Assembly (NCBI GenBank): GCA_017510605.1
Contig: JAFWMQ010000008.1
Location: 18,234 to 82,233 of the forward strand
Length of the DNA stretch: 64,000 nucleotides
Direction: 5' to 3'
Source: Clostridiales bacterium
GTDB lineage: Bacteria > Bacillota > Clostridia > Saccharofermentanales > Saccharofermentanaceae
Part shown: piece by piece, positions 51,015-59,491 of the stretch
Numbering within the stretch: position 1 is the first letter of the stretch
Layout: each line of letters begins with the position of its first letter
Translations under genes and position numbers: made by a program
The notes under the pieces: generated by a model
Seen by the model: the letters and a program-made list of their open reading frames with translations, nothing else
Told to the model about the DNA's origin: nothing
Database searches by the model: none

Positions 51015-52699
51015 TGAAGAGTTATACAGATGCCATTGAGAATGGCAAGAGGCAGCTGCTGGTCGCCGATGATGAGTTCGTCAACCGTGAAATGCTGGGG
51101 AATATCCTTGAAAGCGAATATGATATCCTCAAGGCTGAAGATGGTGAGATGGCTTATGAGATGATCAGGCAGAACCGTAATACGCTGTCACTGATACTTT
51201 TGGATCTCATAATGCCAAAGCTCACCGGTATTGAGCTTCTGAATCGCCTCAATAATGATCCTGAGCTGAAGGGTATTCCTGTGATCGTGCTTACGTCAGA
51301 CCAGGATTCCGAGGTCGAGAGTCTCAAAAAAGGCGCATATGATTTTATCCCCAAGCCTTATCCGCAGCCGGATGTCATAAAGGCCAGGATATCGCGTTCG
51401 ATCGAGCTTGCCGAGGACCGTCAGATAATCAGCTCCACCGAAAGAGATGAACTGACCGGTCTCTTCACCATAGAATATTTCTACCGCTACTGTAACCAGT
51501 ATGATAAGTTCTATCCTCTCCAGGACATGGATGCGCTGTGTTTTGACATCAACCATTTCCACGTCCTGAACGAGCGGTTCGGCATGGCCAAAGGTGATGA
51601 GATCCTTAAGTGCATAGCCGGACGTCTGGAAAAGGCATTCGGTGATACCGGTAGTTTTGTCTGCAGAAAGACAGCTGATACTTTCCTTGTGTACTGTCCT
51701 CATCATGACGATTATTCGCATATCATCGACGAGGTCTCGGCCGTGATAGAAGAGCTTGAGGCGGCAGTCAAAGTGCGTGTCGGCGTATACTCTTTCTGCG
51801 ACAAGAAGCTTGATATCAACGCGAGGTTTGACCGTGCGAAGATCGCAGCGGACAAGATAAGAAATAATTATTCTGTCTTTATCAGCCATTTTGATGAAGC
51901 GCTTATAGATGCCGAGCTATATGCGGAACAACTGGTGGATGAATTCCCCAAGGCACTTGCGGAAAACCAGTTCCGGGTATTCTTCCAGCCGAAGTATGAT
52001 GTCCGCGGCGACGAGCCCGTCCTGTCAAGTGCCGAAGCGCTGGTCAGATGGTTCCATCCTTCGCTCGGCATGATATCACCCGGCGTGTTCATCCCGCTGT
52101 TCGAGGAAGACGGACTGATTGCGCAGCTTGATGAATTTGTCTGGCGCAGGACTTCTGAGACGATCGCCGACTGGAAAAAACGTCTCGGAGTATCCGTGCC
52201 GATATCGGTCAATCTTTCACGTGCCGAAATGTATGATCCCGGCCTTATCGCCAAAATGGAAAAGATCACGGATGATAACGGAATCACTCCAAAAGACCTG
52301 TATCTTGAGATAACCGAATCTGCCTATGTCAGTGATTCGGACCAGATCATAGAGAGGGTAAAGACCCTGAGGGAGCACGGATTCTTCATCGAGATGGACG
52401 ACTTCGGTTCCGGATATTCGTCGCTTAACATGATCTCGGAGCTTCCCGTCGATGCTCTCAAGCTTGACATGAAGTTTATCAGAAGTGCTTTTGACAAGCA
52501 TAATGATACGAGGATGATAAGCATCGTTATCGATATTGCGGACTATCTGGGCGTTCCCGTTATTGCTGAAGGCGTTGAGACTGAAGAACAGTATCTGGCG
52601 CTTAAGAGACTCGGCTGCGAGATCATACAGGGATATTATTTCTCCAAGCCTGTTCCCGCAGATGAGTTCGAGCAGTTTCTGATGCAGAAACGATCCTGA
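51014..52699 (+). CDS. Receiver-GGDEF(degenerate)-EAL c-di-GMP phosphodiesterase
   Basis: 561 residues. The receiver (about 10-130) keeps Asp64 (LILLDLIMPKLTG) and the Lys in DFIPKPY. The GGDEF domain (about 145-290) is degenerate: RKTADTF replaces RxGGDEF, so no cyclase activity is expected. The EAL domain (about 310-560) is complete: SAEALVRW, ISVNLSR, LEITES, MDDFGSGYSSL, LKLDMKFI, VIAEGVET. It should hydrolyse c-di-GMP under control of the flanking kinases. ATG 51014 fits AAGGAG at 51001-51006; ATG 51011 also possible. Confidence 0.93.
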   Translation: MKSYTDAIENGKRQLLVADDEFVNREMLGNILESEYDILKAEDGEMAYEMIRQNRNTLSLILLDLIMPKLTGIELLNRLNNDPELKGIPVIVLTSDQDSEVESLKKGAYDFIPKPYPQPDVIKARISRSIELAEDRQIISSTERDELTGLFTIEYFYRYCNQYDKFYPLQDMDALCFDINHFHVLNERFGMAKGDEILKCIAGRLEKAFGDTGSFVCRKTADTFLVYCPHHDDYSHIIDEVSAVIEELEAAVKVRVGVYSFCDKKLDINARFDRAKIAADKIRNNYSVFISHFDEALIDAELYAEQLVDEFPKALAENQFRVFFQPKYDVRGDEPVLSSAEALVRWFHPSLGMISPGVFIPLFEEDGLIAQLDEFVWRRTSETIADWKKRLGVSVPISVNLSRAEMYDPGLIAKMEKITDDNGITPKDLYLEITESAYVSDSDQIIERVKTLREHGFFIEMDDFGSGYSSLNMISELPVDALKLDMKFIRSAFDKHNDTRMISIVIDIADYLGVPVIAEGVETEEQYLALKRLGCEIIQGYYFSKPVPADEFEQFLMQKRS

Positions 52700-52714
52700 A
52701 AGGAGATTTGAATC

Positions 52715-53056
52715 ATGATAACAATTGAAGCTCTTAAGCAGTTTGGCGCTGATACCGGTGACGGTCTTTCACGCTGCATGGGCAATGAGGCTTTTTATTT
52801 CAAGCTGATAGGAAAAGTCGTTGACGATGATAATTTTGCGGTCTTAGAGCGTGCCATATCGGAAAAGGATCTGGATACAGCTTTTGAGGCTGCCCACTCG
52901 CTGAAGGGCGTCCTGGGCAATCTTGCGCTCACGCCGATCTACACGCCACTCTATGAGATTACCGAACTTCTGCGCGAAAAACGCGACATTGATTACAGCC
53001 CTTATCTGAATACGATCTCCGAGAAAAGAAAGGAGCTTTCCGGGTTGCTGGCATGA
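52715..53056 (+). CDS. Histidine phosphotransfer (Hpt) protein
   Basis: 113 residues, helical, with the Hpt motif AHSLKGVLGNL and phospho-acceptor His61. It can carry phosphate from a kinase receiver to another receiver, here most simply between the two hybrid kinases and the phosphodiesterase. AAGGAG precedes the ATG; it overlaps the next gene. Confidence 0.92.
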   Translation: MITIEALKQFGADTGDGLSRCMGNEAFYFKLIGKVVDDDNFAVLERAISEKDLDTAFEAAHSLKGVLGNLALTPIYTPLYEITELLREKRDIDYSPYLNTISEKRKELSGLLA

Positions 53057-56000
53057 TGATACCGAAGCTTTTTGTGCAAAGAGCAAAGGCTGCTGCAGCT
53101 TTCCTTTGCCTTGTCATGATACTTATTGCTGTATCACCTGCGGTTTTTGCTGCCGGTCAGTCTGATGTGCCGGTCCGTGTGGGCTATTATGAGAATGAGG
53201 TCTTTCAGGAAGGCGCACAGGCAGGCTCGGTAAAGACCGGATATGCTTATGAGTATTATCATAAGCTCTCGGAATATACCGGCTGGCGTTATGAATATGT
53301 TTACGGTGAATTCGGAAATCTCTACCAGATGCTCCTGGACGGCGAGATCGATTTTCTTGCGGGTCTGGCCTGGAGAGAGGACCGTCAGGACATCATAGGT
53401 TATCCTGATGCAGCGATGGGCAGTGAGACATACAGTCTGGTCAAACACGATGTCGATACTGACATAACACTGGACATGACGACATTGAACGGCAGGAAGA
53501 TAGGCGTTCTTGACAGTGCAATGGTCGATGTCCTGATGACGTTTTTATCAGAGCATTCGATACAGGCTGAAGTCGTGAAGTTCAATGACTATGAGCCTCT
53601 TTTCGAAGCGTTCGACAGTCATGAGATCGACATCCTTGCTGCCGAAGGCGACGGTGCATACGGCAGAGAACATGCGGAATTGCTCTGTCCGTTCGGATCG
53701 TCGGATTATTATCTTTGTGTAAGCAGGTCGCGCCCCGATCTTCTGGCGGAGCTCAATGCCGCACAGAGTGAGCTTGCGGTCAACGAACCGAACTATATCA
53801 ACAGCCTGCGGAATAAATACTATCCCGTCAGCATATCGAGCCATGCGTTTTCCGAGGCGGAAAAGCAGTGGCTTCTGGAACATGATGAGCTCCGTGTCGG
53901 TTATCTGAATAATTATCTTCCGTACAGTGATTCCGATAAAGAAGGTGAGGTTACTGGACTCGTTAAGGATCTTGTCCCGAGGATCATAAGTGAACTCGGA
54001 CTGGAGAAAATGTCTGTCACTTATAAAGGATATGACAGCTATGATGCGATGATATCTGATCTCGAGAAAGGCGACATAGATACTGCATTCCCTGTGGGCG
54101 GAGGATTGTTCTACTCTGAAGAGAACGGCATATTCCAATCCACATCCGTCATATCCGCGTCTACAGAACTCGTATACTCGGGGGATTTTACCGATGACAC
54201 GCTGAAACATTTCGCGGTCAACGAGAATAACCGGATGCAGTATTACTTTATCCGGACTTATTATCCTGATGCCGAGATAAGTTTTTATCCGTCGATCGAT
54301 GCCTGCCTTAAGGCCGTCATCGACGGCGAGGCAGGATGCACCACGTTAAACGGTCTGCGGGCCAACGACATACTGAGGAACAGGCGTTATGTCAGACTGT
54401 CGCAGGCTCAGACCTCATATGCGGATGACAGATGCTTCGGTGTGCAGATAGGTAATCCGGGCCTTTTAAGGCTCCTTAACCGCGGCATCAGCCTGACCGG
54501 AACCGATTTTGCGCAGAACCTTGCTTTCAGGTATACCGATCAGCTCTATTCATATTCTTTCTTTGACATGATCCATGACAACATGGCCTTCTTCGGAACG
54601 GCAAGTCTCATAGTGGCAGCACTTGTCATCATATTCCTTGTCCGTGACATGAGAAGATCCAAGCGCGAGATCACGAACCAGGAGAATGCCAGGAAGGAAC
54701 TTGAGAAAGCCAATGCCGAACTTCTGGAACAGTACCATCACAGGGATCAGCAGGATAAGATGATCACGGCGCTGGCATCGGATTACAGATGTGTTTATCA
54801 CATCGATCTTGATAAGGACGATGCTGTCTGTTACAGGGCTGATCCTTTGGACAGCGACCAGCCTGCGGAAGGCGTTCATTTCCCGTATTATGAGTTCTTC
54901 TCGAAATACGCGGATAACTCCGTTGCGGAGAGTTACCGTGAAGGATTCCGCAGTTTTATTGATCCGGACAATATCCGCAAGGCACTGGCGGAGAACCTTA
55001 TCATCGTATTCCGTTATCTTGCCTGCAGGGACGGAAAAGAATACTACGAGATGATCCGAATGGCAGGGGAGCGTCATCCTGAGGAACGTGATGATCACAT
55101 GGTCCATACGGTAGGCCTCGGACTCACCGTAATAGATGAGGAAATGCGCGACACCATGGACAGGAACCGTGTCCTCGCTGAAGCTTTGGATGCAGCCGAG
55201 CAGGCCAACAAGGCGAAGACGGCATTCCTTTCGAGCATGAGCCATGAGATCCGCACGCCGATGAATGCGATCATCGGACTTAACAGTCTTGCCCTCCGTG
55301 ACGGTGAACTGTCCGAAGATACCAGGGAATATATGGAAAAGATCGGAGACAGTGCACGGCATCTGCTGGGACTCATCAACGATATCCTCGACATGAGCCG
55401 CATCGAATCAGGCAGGCTTGTCATCCGCAAGGAAGAGTTCTCATTCAGCAACATGCTGGAACAGATCAACACCATGGTAATGTCCCAATGCAAAGAGAAG
55501 GGACTCCATTACGAATGCCATGTTACCGGCGGCGTAAGTGATTACTACATCGGCGATGACATGAAGCTGAAGCAGGTCATCATCAACATCCTGTCCAATG
55601 CGATCAAGTTCACCGATGCGCCGGGAAGCGTTCAGTTCATGGTTGAGCGCACGGCCGTCTACGGCGATCATTCCACGCTCAAGCTCACCGTTAAGGATAC
55701 GGGCATTGGAATGGATAAGGATTTCATACCGAAGATCTTTGACACGTTTACGCAGGAGGACAGCAGCCGTAACAACAGATATGGCAGTACCGGACTTGGT
55801 CTTGCAATTACCAAGAACATAGTCGAACTTATGAACGGCACCATTTCTGTAGAGTCCGAGAAAGGCGTCGGCACGGAGTTCACTGTCGTCATTACGCTGA
55901 ACAACTGTGAACACCAGTTCTCTTCTGCTAATTACATCAATCCGAAGGATATGAGGATCCTTGTGGTCGATGACGAGGAGATAGCTGCAGAGCATGCGCG

Positions 56001-56772
56001 CATCGTTCTGGACGAGGCAGGCATCAAGGCTGACACTTGCCACAGTGGCAGGGAAGCTCTTAACATGCTCGAAGTGTGTCATGCAAAACATGAACCGTAT
56101 AATCTTGTCCTTCTTGACTGGAAGATGCCTGAAATGGACGGAATAGATGTTGCGCGTCAGATACGTCAGCGTTACGCGAAAGAGACTACGGTTATCATAC
56201 TTACATCGTTCAACTGGGATGAGATCATGGAAGAAGCCATTCATGCGGGAGTGGACAGTTTCCTGGCAAAGCCGCTGTTCGCATCGAATGTAATCGATGA
56301 ATTTGAGCGCATCGCCCGTAAAAACAGCTTAAGCCTTTTCAAGGAGAAGAACCGTGCCGAACTGAAGGGAAGAAGGATCCTGATGGCTGAGGATGTAATG
56401 ATCAATGCCGAGATTATGGAACAGATCATTATGGTCCGTGGTGCGGAGATCGATCATGCGGTGAACGGAAAGAAAGCCCTCGAGATGTTCGAAAAGAGCA
56501 AACCCGGTTATTATGATGCAATCCTTATGGATGTGCGCATGCCTGAGATGGACGGACTGGCTGCGACAGAAGCGATACGTGCGCTTGACAGGCCGGATGC
56601 CGCAGTCATACCTATAATAGCCATGACCGCAAATGCATTCGATGAGGATGTCCAGAGATCCCTGCAGGTCGGCATGAATGCCCATCTTTCCAAACCGGTC
56701 GAACCTGAACGTCTGTATCAGACTTTGGAAGAACTTATTTGGGAATATGACCAGGCAAAACACAGTGTTTGA
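53053..56772 (+). CDS. Hybrid sensor kinase with two solute-binding sensor domains
   Basis: 1239 residues: signal peptide (about 1-32), two tandem SBP_bac_3-type domains (about 35-265 and 270-505, e.g. VRVGYYENEVF and LRVGYLNNYLPY), membrane segment (about 512-535), coiled coil, PAS-like domain (570-710), HisKA with His731 (MSHEIRTPMN), HATPase, receiver 1 with Asp1022 (LLDWKMPEMDG) and receiver 2 with Asp1160 (LMDVRMPEMDG). The periplasmic-type domains should bind amino acids or similar small ligands. Its kinase half is a paralogue of the 47901 kinase. ATG overlaps the Hpt stop. Confidence 0.93.
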   Translation: MMIPKLFVQRAKAAAAFLCLVMILIAVSPAVFAAGQSDVPVRVGYYENEVFQEGAQAGSVKTGYAYEYYHKLSEYTGWRYEYVYGEFGNLYQMLLDGEIDFLAGLAWREDRQDIIGYPDAAMGSETYSLVKHDVDTDITLDMTTLNGRKIGVLDSAMVDVLMTFLSEHSIQAEVVKFNDYEPLFEAFDSHEIDILAAEGDGAYGREHAELLCPFGSSDYYLCVSRSRPDLLAELNAAQSELAVNEPNYINSLRNKYYPVSISSHAFSEAEKQWLLEHDELRVGYLNNYLPYSDSDKEGEVTGLVKDLVPRIISELGLEKMSVTYKGYDSYDAMISDLEKGDIDTAFPVGGGLFYSEENGIFQSTSVISASTELVYSGDFTDDTLKHFAVNENNRMQYYFIRTYYPDAEISFYPSIDACLKAVIDGEAGCTTLNGLRANDILRNRRYVRLSQAQTSYADDRCFGVQIGNPGLLRLLNRGISLTGTDFAQNLAFRYTDQLYSYSFFDMIHDNMAFFGTASLIVAALVIIFLVRDMRRSKREITNQENARKELEKANAELLEQYHHRDQQDKMITALASDYRCVYHIDLDKDDAVCYRADPLDSDQPAEGVHFPYYEFFSKYADNSVAESYREGFRSFIDPDNIRKALAENLIIVFRYLACRDGKEYYEMIRMAGERHPEERDDHMVHTVGLGLTVIDEEMRDTMDRNRVLAEALDAAEQANKAKTAFLSSMSHEIRTPMNAIIGLNSLALRDGELSEDTREYMEKIGDSARHLLGLINDILDMSRIESGRLVIRKEEFSFSNMLEQINTMVMSQCKEKGLHYECHVTGGVSDYYIGDDMKLKQVIINILSNAIKFTDAPGSVQFMVERTAVYGDHSTLKLTVKDTGIGMDKDFIPKIFDTFTQEDSSRNNRYGSTGLGLAITKNIVELMNGTISVESEKGVGTEFTVVITLNNCEHQFSSANYINPKDMRILVVDDEEIAAEHARIVLDEAGIKADTCHSGREALNMLEVCHAKHEPYNLVLLDWKMPEMDGIDVARQIRQRYAKETTVIILTSFNWDEIMEEAIHAGVDSFLAKPLFASNVIDEFERIARKNSLSLFKEKNRAELKGRRILMAEDVMINAEIMEQIIMVRGAEIDHAVNGKKALEMFEKSKPGYYDAILMDVRMPEMDGLAATEAIRALDRPDAAVIPIIAMTANAFDEDVQRSLQVGMNAHLSKPVEPERLYQTLEELIWEYDQAKHSV

Positions 56773-56905
56773 CAACACATATGTATCTGTTTGTTGTTTA
56801 AGCATCAGAAGTCACACATATTATTGATTGTTATGCCCCTGTTTTCTTGCAATAATGAAGCCATCAAACAAAAACAAATTTCAGAAAAAACAGGAGGACA
56901 AAACC

Positions 56906-57175
56906 ATGAAGAACGAAGAAATCAAAAATCTCGATAACGAACAGCTTAACGAAGTAACAGGCGGCAAGTGGGACGAAGAAAATCAGTGGCCATATGAAGA
57001 TGGTGTAATTGAAGAAATGGGCGGCAGAACGGCATTCGTATACTTTGATATCGTCGGCAGATCGTGCGAATGCGGATACTCAGATGAGTTTGCACACGGC
57101 AGAGGTCTGAAAATCGGAACCAAAGTACGTGTCAGAATGGTCCCTATCAGAACGATCTATATGATTCTTGAGTGA
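56906..57175 (+). CDS. Double-glycine leader peptide (bacteriocin/pheromone-like precursor)
   Basis: 89 residues. The N-terminus MKNEEIKNLDNEQLNEVTGG is a classic double-glycine leader, cut after GG by C39 peptidase-containing ABC exporters. The 69-residue core starts KWDEENQWP, contains CEC in SCECGYS, and ends in a basic/hydrophobic stretch RVRMVPIRTIYMILE. AGGAGG lies 8 nt before this ATG; the longer frame from 56828 has no site. No exporter or modification enzyme is adjacent. Bacteriocin, signal peptide or RiPP precursor are all possible. Confidence 0.78.
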   Translation: MKNEEIKNLDNEQLNEVTGGKWDEENQWPYEDGVIEEMGGRTAFVYFDIVGRSCECGYSDEFAHGRGLKIGTKVRVRMVPIRTIYMILE

Positions 57176-57232
57176 TCACTGTAAAAAACACATCTTAATC
57201 ATGCGATCGGATCAGATAATTAATTTAAATAT

Positions 57233-57262
57233 GAAAGGACCTCTTTGCAGAGGTCCTTTTCG
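57233..57262. terminator. Bidirectional terminator between the leader peptide and the cyclase
   Basis: AAAGGACCTCT-TTGC-AGAGGTCCTTTT is a perfect 11-bp stem with A/T runs on both sides, shared by the convergent genes. Confidence 0.9.
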
Positions 57263-57295
57263 GTTGTTAAGAATTAAAAAGTGATGATAATTGTC

Positions 57296-58615
57296 TTAGA
57301 GAAGAGTTACTATGTTCCTGCCCTTATCCTTCGATTGGTATACGGCTTTATCGATCCTGTTGAACGCTTCAAGGAAAGTGTCATCCTTCTTTAACTCGGT
57401 TACGCCGATCGAGCATGTGATCTGACAGATGTCCGGGAACAGCTCAGCTGATACTTTTTCTCGTAAAACTTCTGCCATTTCCAGAGCCTGGGCACTGTTC
57501 TTGCCGCGGCAGACGATTATGAATTCTTCTCCGCCCCAACGGCCGACAAGTGTTTCTTTTTCGGCTGAGAAGTCCATAAGGATCTTGGCAAAATGCTTCA
57601 ATGTCTTGTCACCGATAGAATGACCGTAGTTGTCGTTTACAGACTTAAAATGGTCAAGATCGAGCATCATAACAGATACGGGAATATCATTCTTCTGACA
57701 GAAAGATAAAGCACTGTTGAACTGTGACTCAATCTCACCGTGGTTGAATACACCGGTGAGAGGATCCTTGATTGCCATTTCCTCATACTTTTGCAGAGTA
57801 GACAATATTTCCATGGAAGATTCATGGTTATCCTGGACCATAAAGACGAAGCGGTAATCTTCTTCGTTATATGTCTGCGCACGGCTGAAGATCAGCTTGA
57901 CCCAGATGTAGTTTCCTTCAAGGTTACGCATCATGCAGTCATAAGAAGAAGTACGGCCGGGAGTAAAGTTCTTCTTAAGATACTCAGGATCTGTATGGAG
58001 GAGGAACTGCTCCTGGTCTTCAGGCCAGATCATGTTTACGATCATCATTCGCCAATCGGAATACTTTAAGTTGTAGTTAACAACGTCATCGGATATTTCA
58101 GTAACGTTAATGCTGCTTGTTGTATCCTGAACGAGATCAATATACATAGAGAACAGATAAGAACCCTGGATAGTATTGATCTTCTTTGAAGTAAGTGATT
58201 CCTGTAAGGATTCGCTGTCTACAAATTCATCCAAAATGAAAATGTATTTTGTAGCATCATCAAAAGGATAAACAGTTAACTGAACAAGATGAGGTTTTTC
58301 ATCGTTTTCAAGGAACAGCTTCAGTCTTCGGCTGTATTTGCTTTTGAAAACACCGGTGTTATCAGCAAAGATCTGATAATCTCCCGAGACTTTTTCGTTC
58401 GAATCATTGAAGTGGAACCAAAGATCCAAAATGAGATCGTGATATATTCCTGATTCTTTCAGGAAATTCTCGAACATGCCGCGGCGAACAATAGTCTTAT
58501 ATGCATCAATCGACGGATCAACGACTATGACGGCATCTATATTTTCTCCTATAAGCTGGGAAACATCACTGACATCAAAATCATATAAGCTTTTGTTTTT
58601 AGTATCTGCGCTCAT
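57296..58615 (-). CDS. Diguanylate cyclase with N-terminal PAS-type domain
   Basis: 439 residues without membrane segments. N-terminal region (1-270) is sensor-like with a PAS-type part near the linker. The GGDEF domain (about 280-439) has DPLTGVFNHGEIE, MMLDLDHFKSVNDNYGHSIGDKTL and the active motif GRWGGEEFIIV. No RxxD inhibitory site is seen at the usual place. It makes c-di-GMP, opposite to the phosphodiesterase 5 kb upstream. It is monocistronic and convergent to that operon; AAGGAGG lies before its ATG. Confidence 0.93.
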   Translation of the reverse strand: MSADTKNKSLYDFDVSDVSQLIGENIDAVIVVDPSIDAYKTIVRRGMFENFLKESGIYHDLILDLWFHFNDSNEKVSGDYQIFADNTGVFKSKYSRRLKLFLENDEKPHLVQLTVYPFDDATKYIFILDEFVDSESLQESLTSKKINTIQGSYLFSMYIDLVQDTTSSINVTEISDDVVNYNLKYSDWRMMIVNMIWPEDQEQFLLHTDPEYLKKNFTPGRTSSYDCMMRNLEGNYIWVKLIFSRAQTYNEEDYRFVFMVQDNHESSMEILSTLQKYEEMAIKDPLTGVFNHGEIESQFNSALSFCQKNDIPVSVMMLDLDHFKSVNDNYGHSIGDKTLKHFAKILMDFSAEKETLVGRWGGEEFIIVCRGKNSAQALEMAEVLREKVSAELFPDICQITCSIGVTELKKDDTFLEAFNRIDKAVYQSKDKGRNIVTLL

Positions 58616-58761
58616 TCTTGTTCCTCCTTAAATTTACTAATTAAAAGTATAACAACTAAGATTGTATCTACTGTAAACAAGTTGTATACACATATTTAAA
58701 TTTATGTCGAAAAAATGGCATGCTTCTAAAACATTTCCGGAGCGGCGTTTTGCAGTGTTTG

Positions 58762-58809
58762 TTGACAATGAACACCTGATGTGATAAAAACGACAGTGTT
58801 GTCGTTTTT
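58762..58809 (+). promoter_or_regulatory. Promoter with palindromic TetR operator
   Basis: TTGACA (58762-58767) and an AT-rich -10 (about 58785-58790) are followed by a perfect inverted repeat AAAAACGACA / TGTCGTTTTT (58786-58809, 4-nt centre). The palindrome overlaps the -10 and start, so TetR binding there would repress its own operon. Confidence 0.7.
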
Positions 58810-58833
58810 TTATTTTCTGAAAGGAGTTTTCCT

Positions 58834-59490
58834 GTGCCGAAAGTCAGTGAAGAATATCTTCAGGAGAAGAGAAAAGAGATACTTGATGCCGCTTTTGAAG
58901 TGTGCAGACGTAAGCCTGCCTATGAAGTTACAATGTCAGATATAGTCAGTGAGACAGGCTTGAGTCAGGGCGGAGTATATAAGTATTTCAATAACATCTA
59001 TTCCGTTTATGCAGCCCTGATAGACGAAGCCAATCTGGCAGGCGGTCTGATCCCTGAAATAGACTGCATTATGGTTCTTGATGAATCTCCCGAGGCAAAG
59101 CTCGAAAAGCTTTTTAAGGCAGCTGAGAACTTCTTTTCGGAAATGCTCATAAGTTATAACAAGATCCTTTTTGAATTAAGCACCTACTGCATTCAAAACC
59201 CTGATGCAGATAAAAAGATAAATGGACAGACAAAGGCCGTGCCTGTTTTCCCGTACCTGGCAAAGTGCGCTTCTGAGATAATCATCTCGCAAACACAGAC
59301 GGGTTATTTCAAACCGGTCATTCCCTTGCCGGATATTCTGACCTTCATCGTATCTTCTTTTGACGGGATCATAAGAGATGTAACACTGAATAAATGCTAC
59401 GACATAAGTTCTGACGGCATGACTGAACTTGATGAGAAAAAGCTCATTTCAACACTGTATTTAAGCACTATGAAACTGTTGGGGAAGTAA
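58834..59490 (+). CDS. TetR-family transcriptional regulator
   Basis: 218 residues with the TetR helix-turn-helix at about 30-52 (VTMSDIVSETGLSQGGVYKYFNN) and a C-terminal ligand/dimer domain of diverged sequence. GTG start at 58834 with AAGGAG 8 nt upstream. The palindrome just upstream fits autoregulation. The next gene starts 1 nt after its stop, so both are in one operon. Confidence 0.9.
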   Translation: MPKVSEEYLQEKRKEILDAAFEVCRRKPAYEVTMSDIVSETGLSQGGVYKYFNNIYSVYAALIDEANLAGGLIPEIDCIMVLDESPEAKLEKLFKAAENFFSEMLISYNKILFELSTYCIQNPDADKKINGQTKAVPVFPYLAKCASEIIISQTQTGYFKPVIPLPDILTFIVSSFDGIIRDVTLNKCYDISSDGMTELDEKKLISTLYLSTMKLLGK

Positions 59491-59491
59491 T

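Noticed and set aside
54550..55362. 270-residue minus-strand ORF inside the second hybrid kinase
   Set aside because: Antisense shadow of the same kind; the kinase frame is certain from its motifs.
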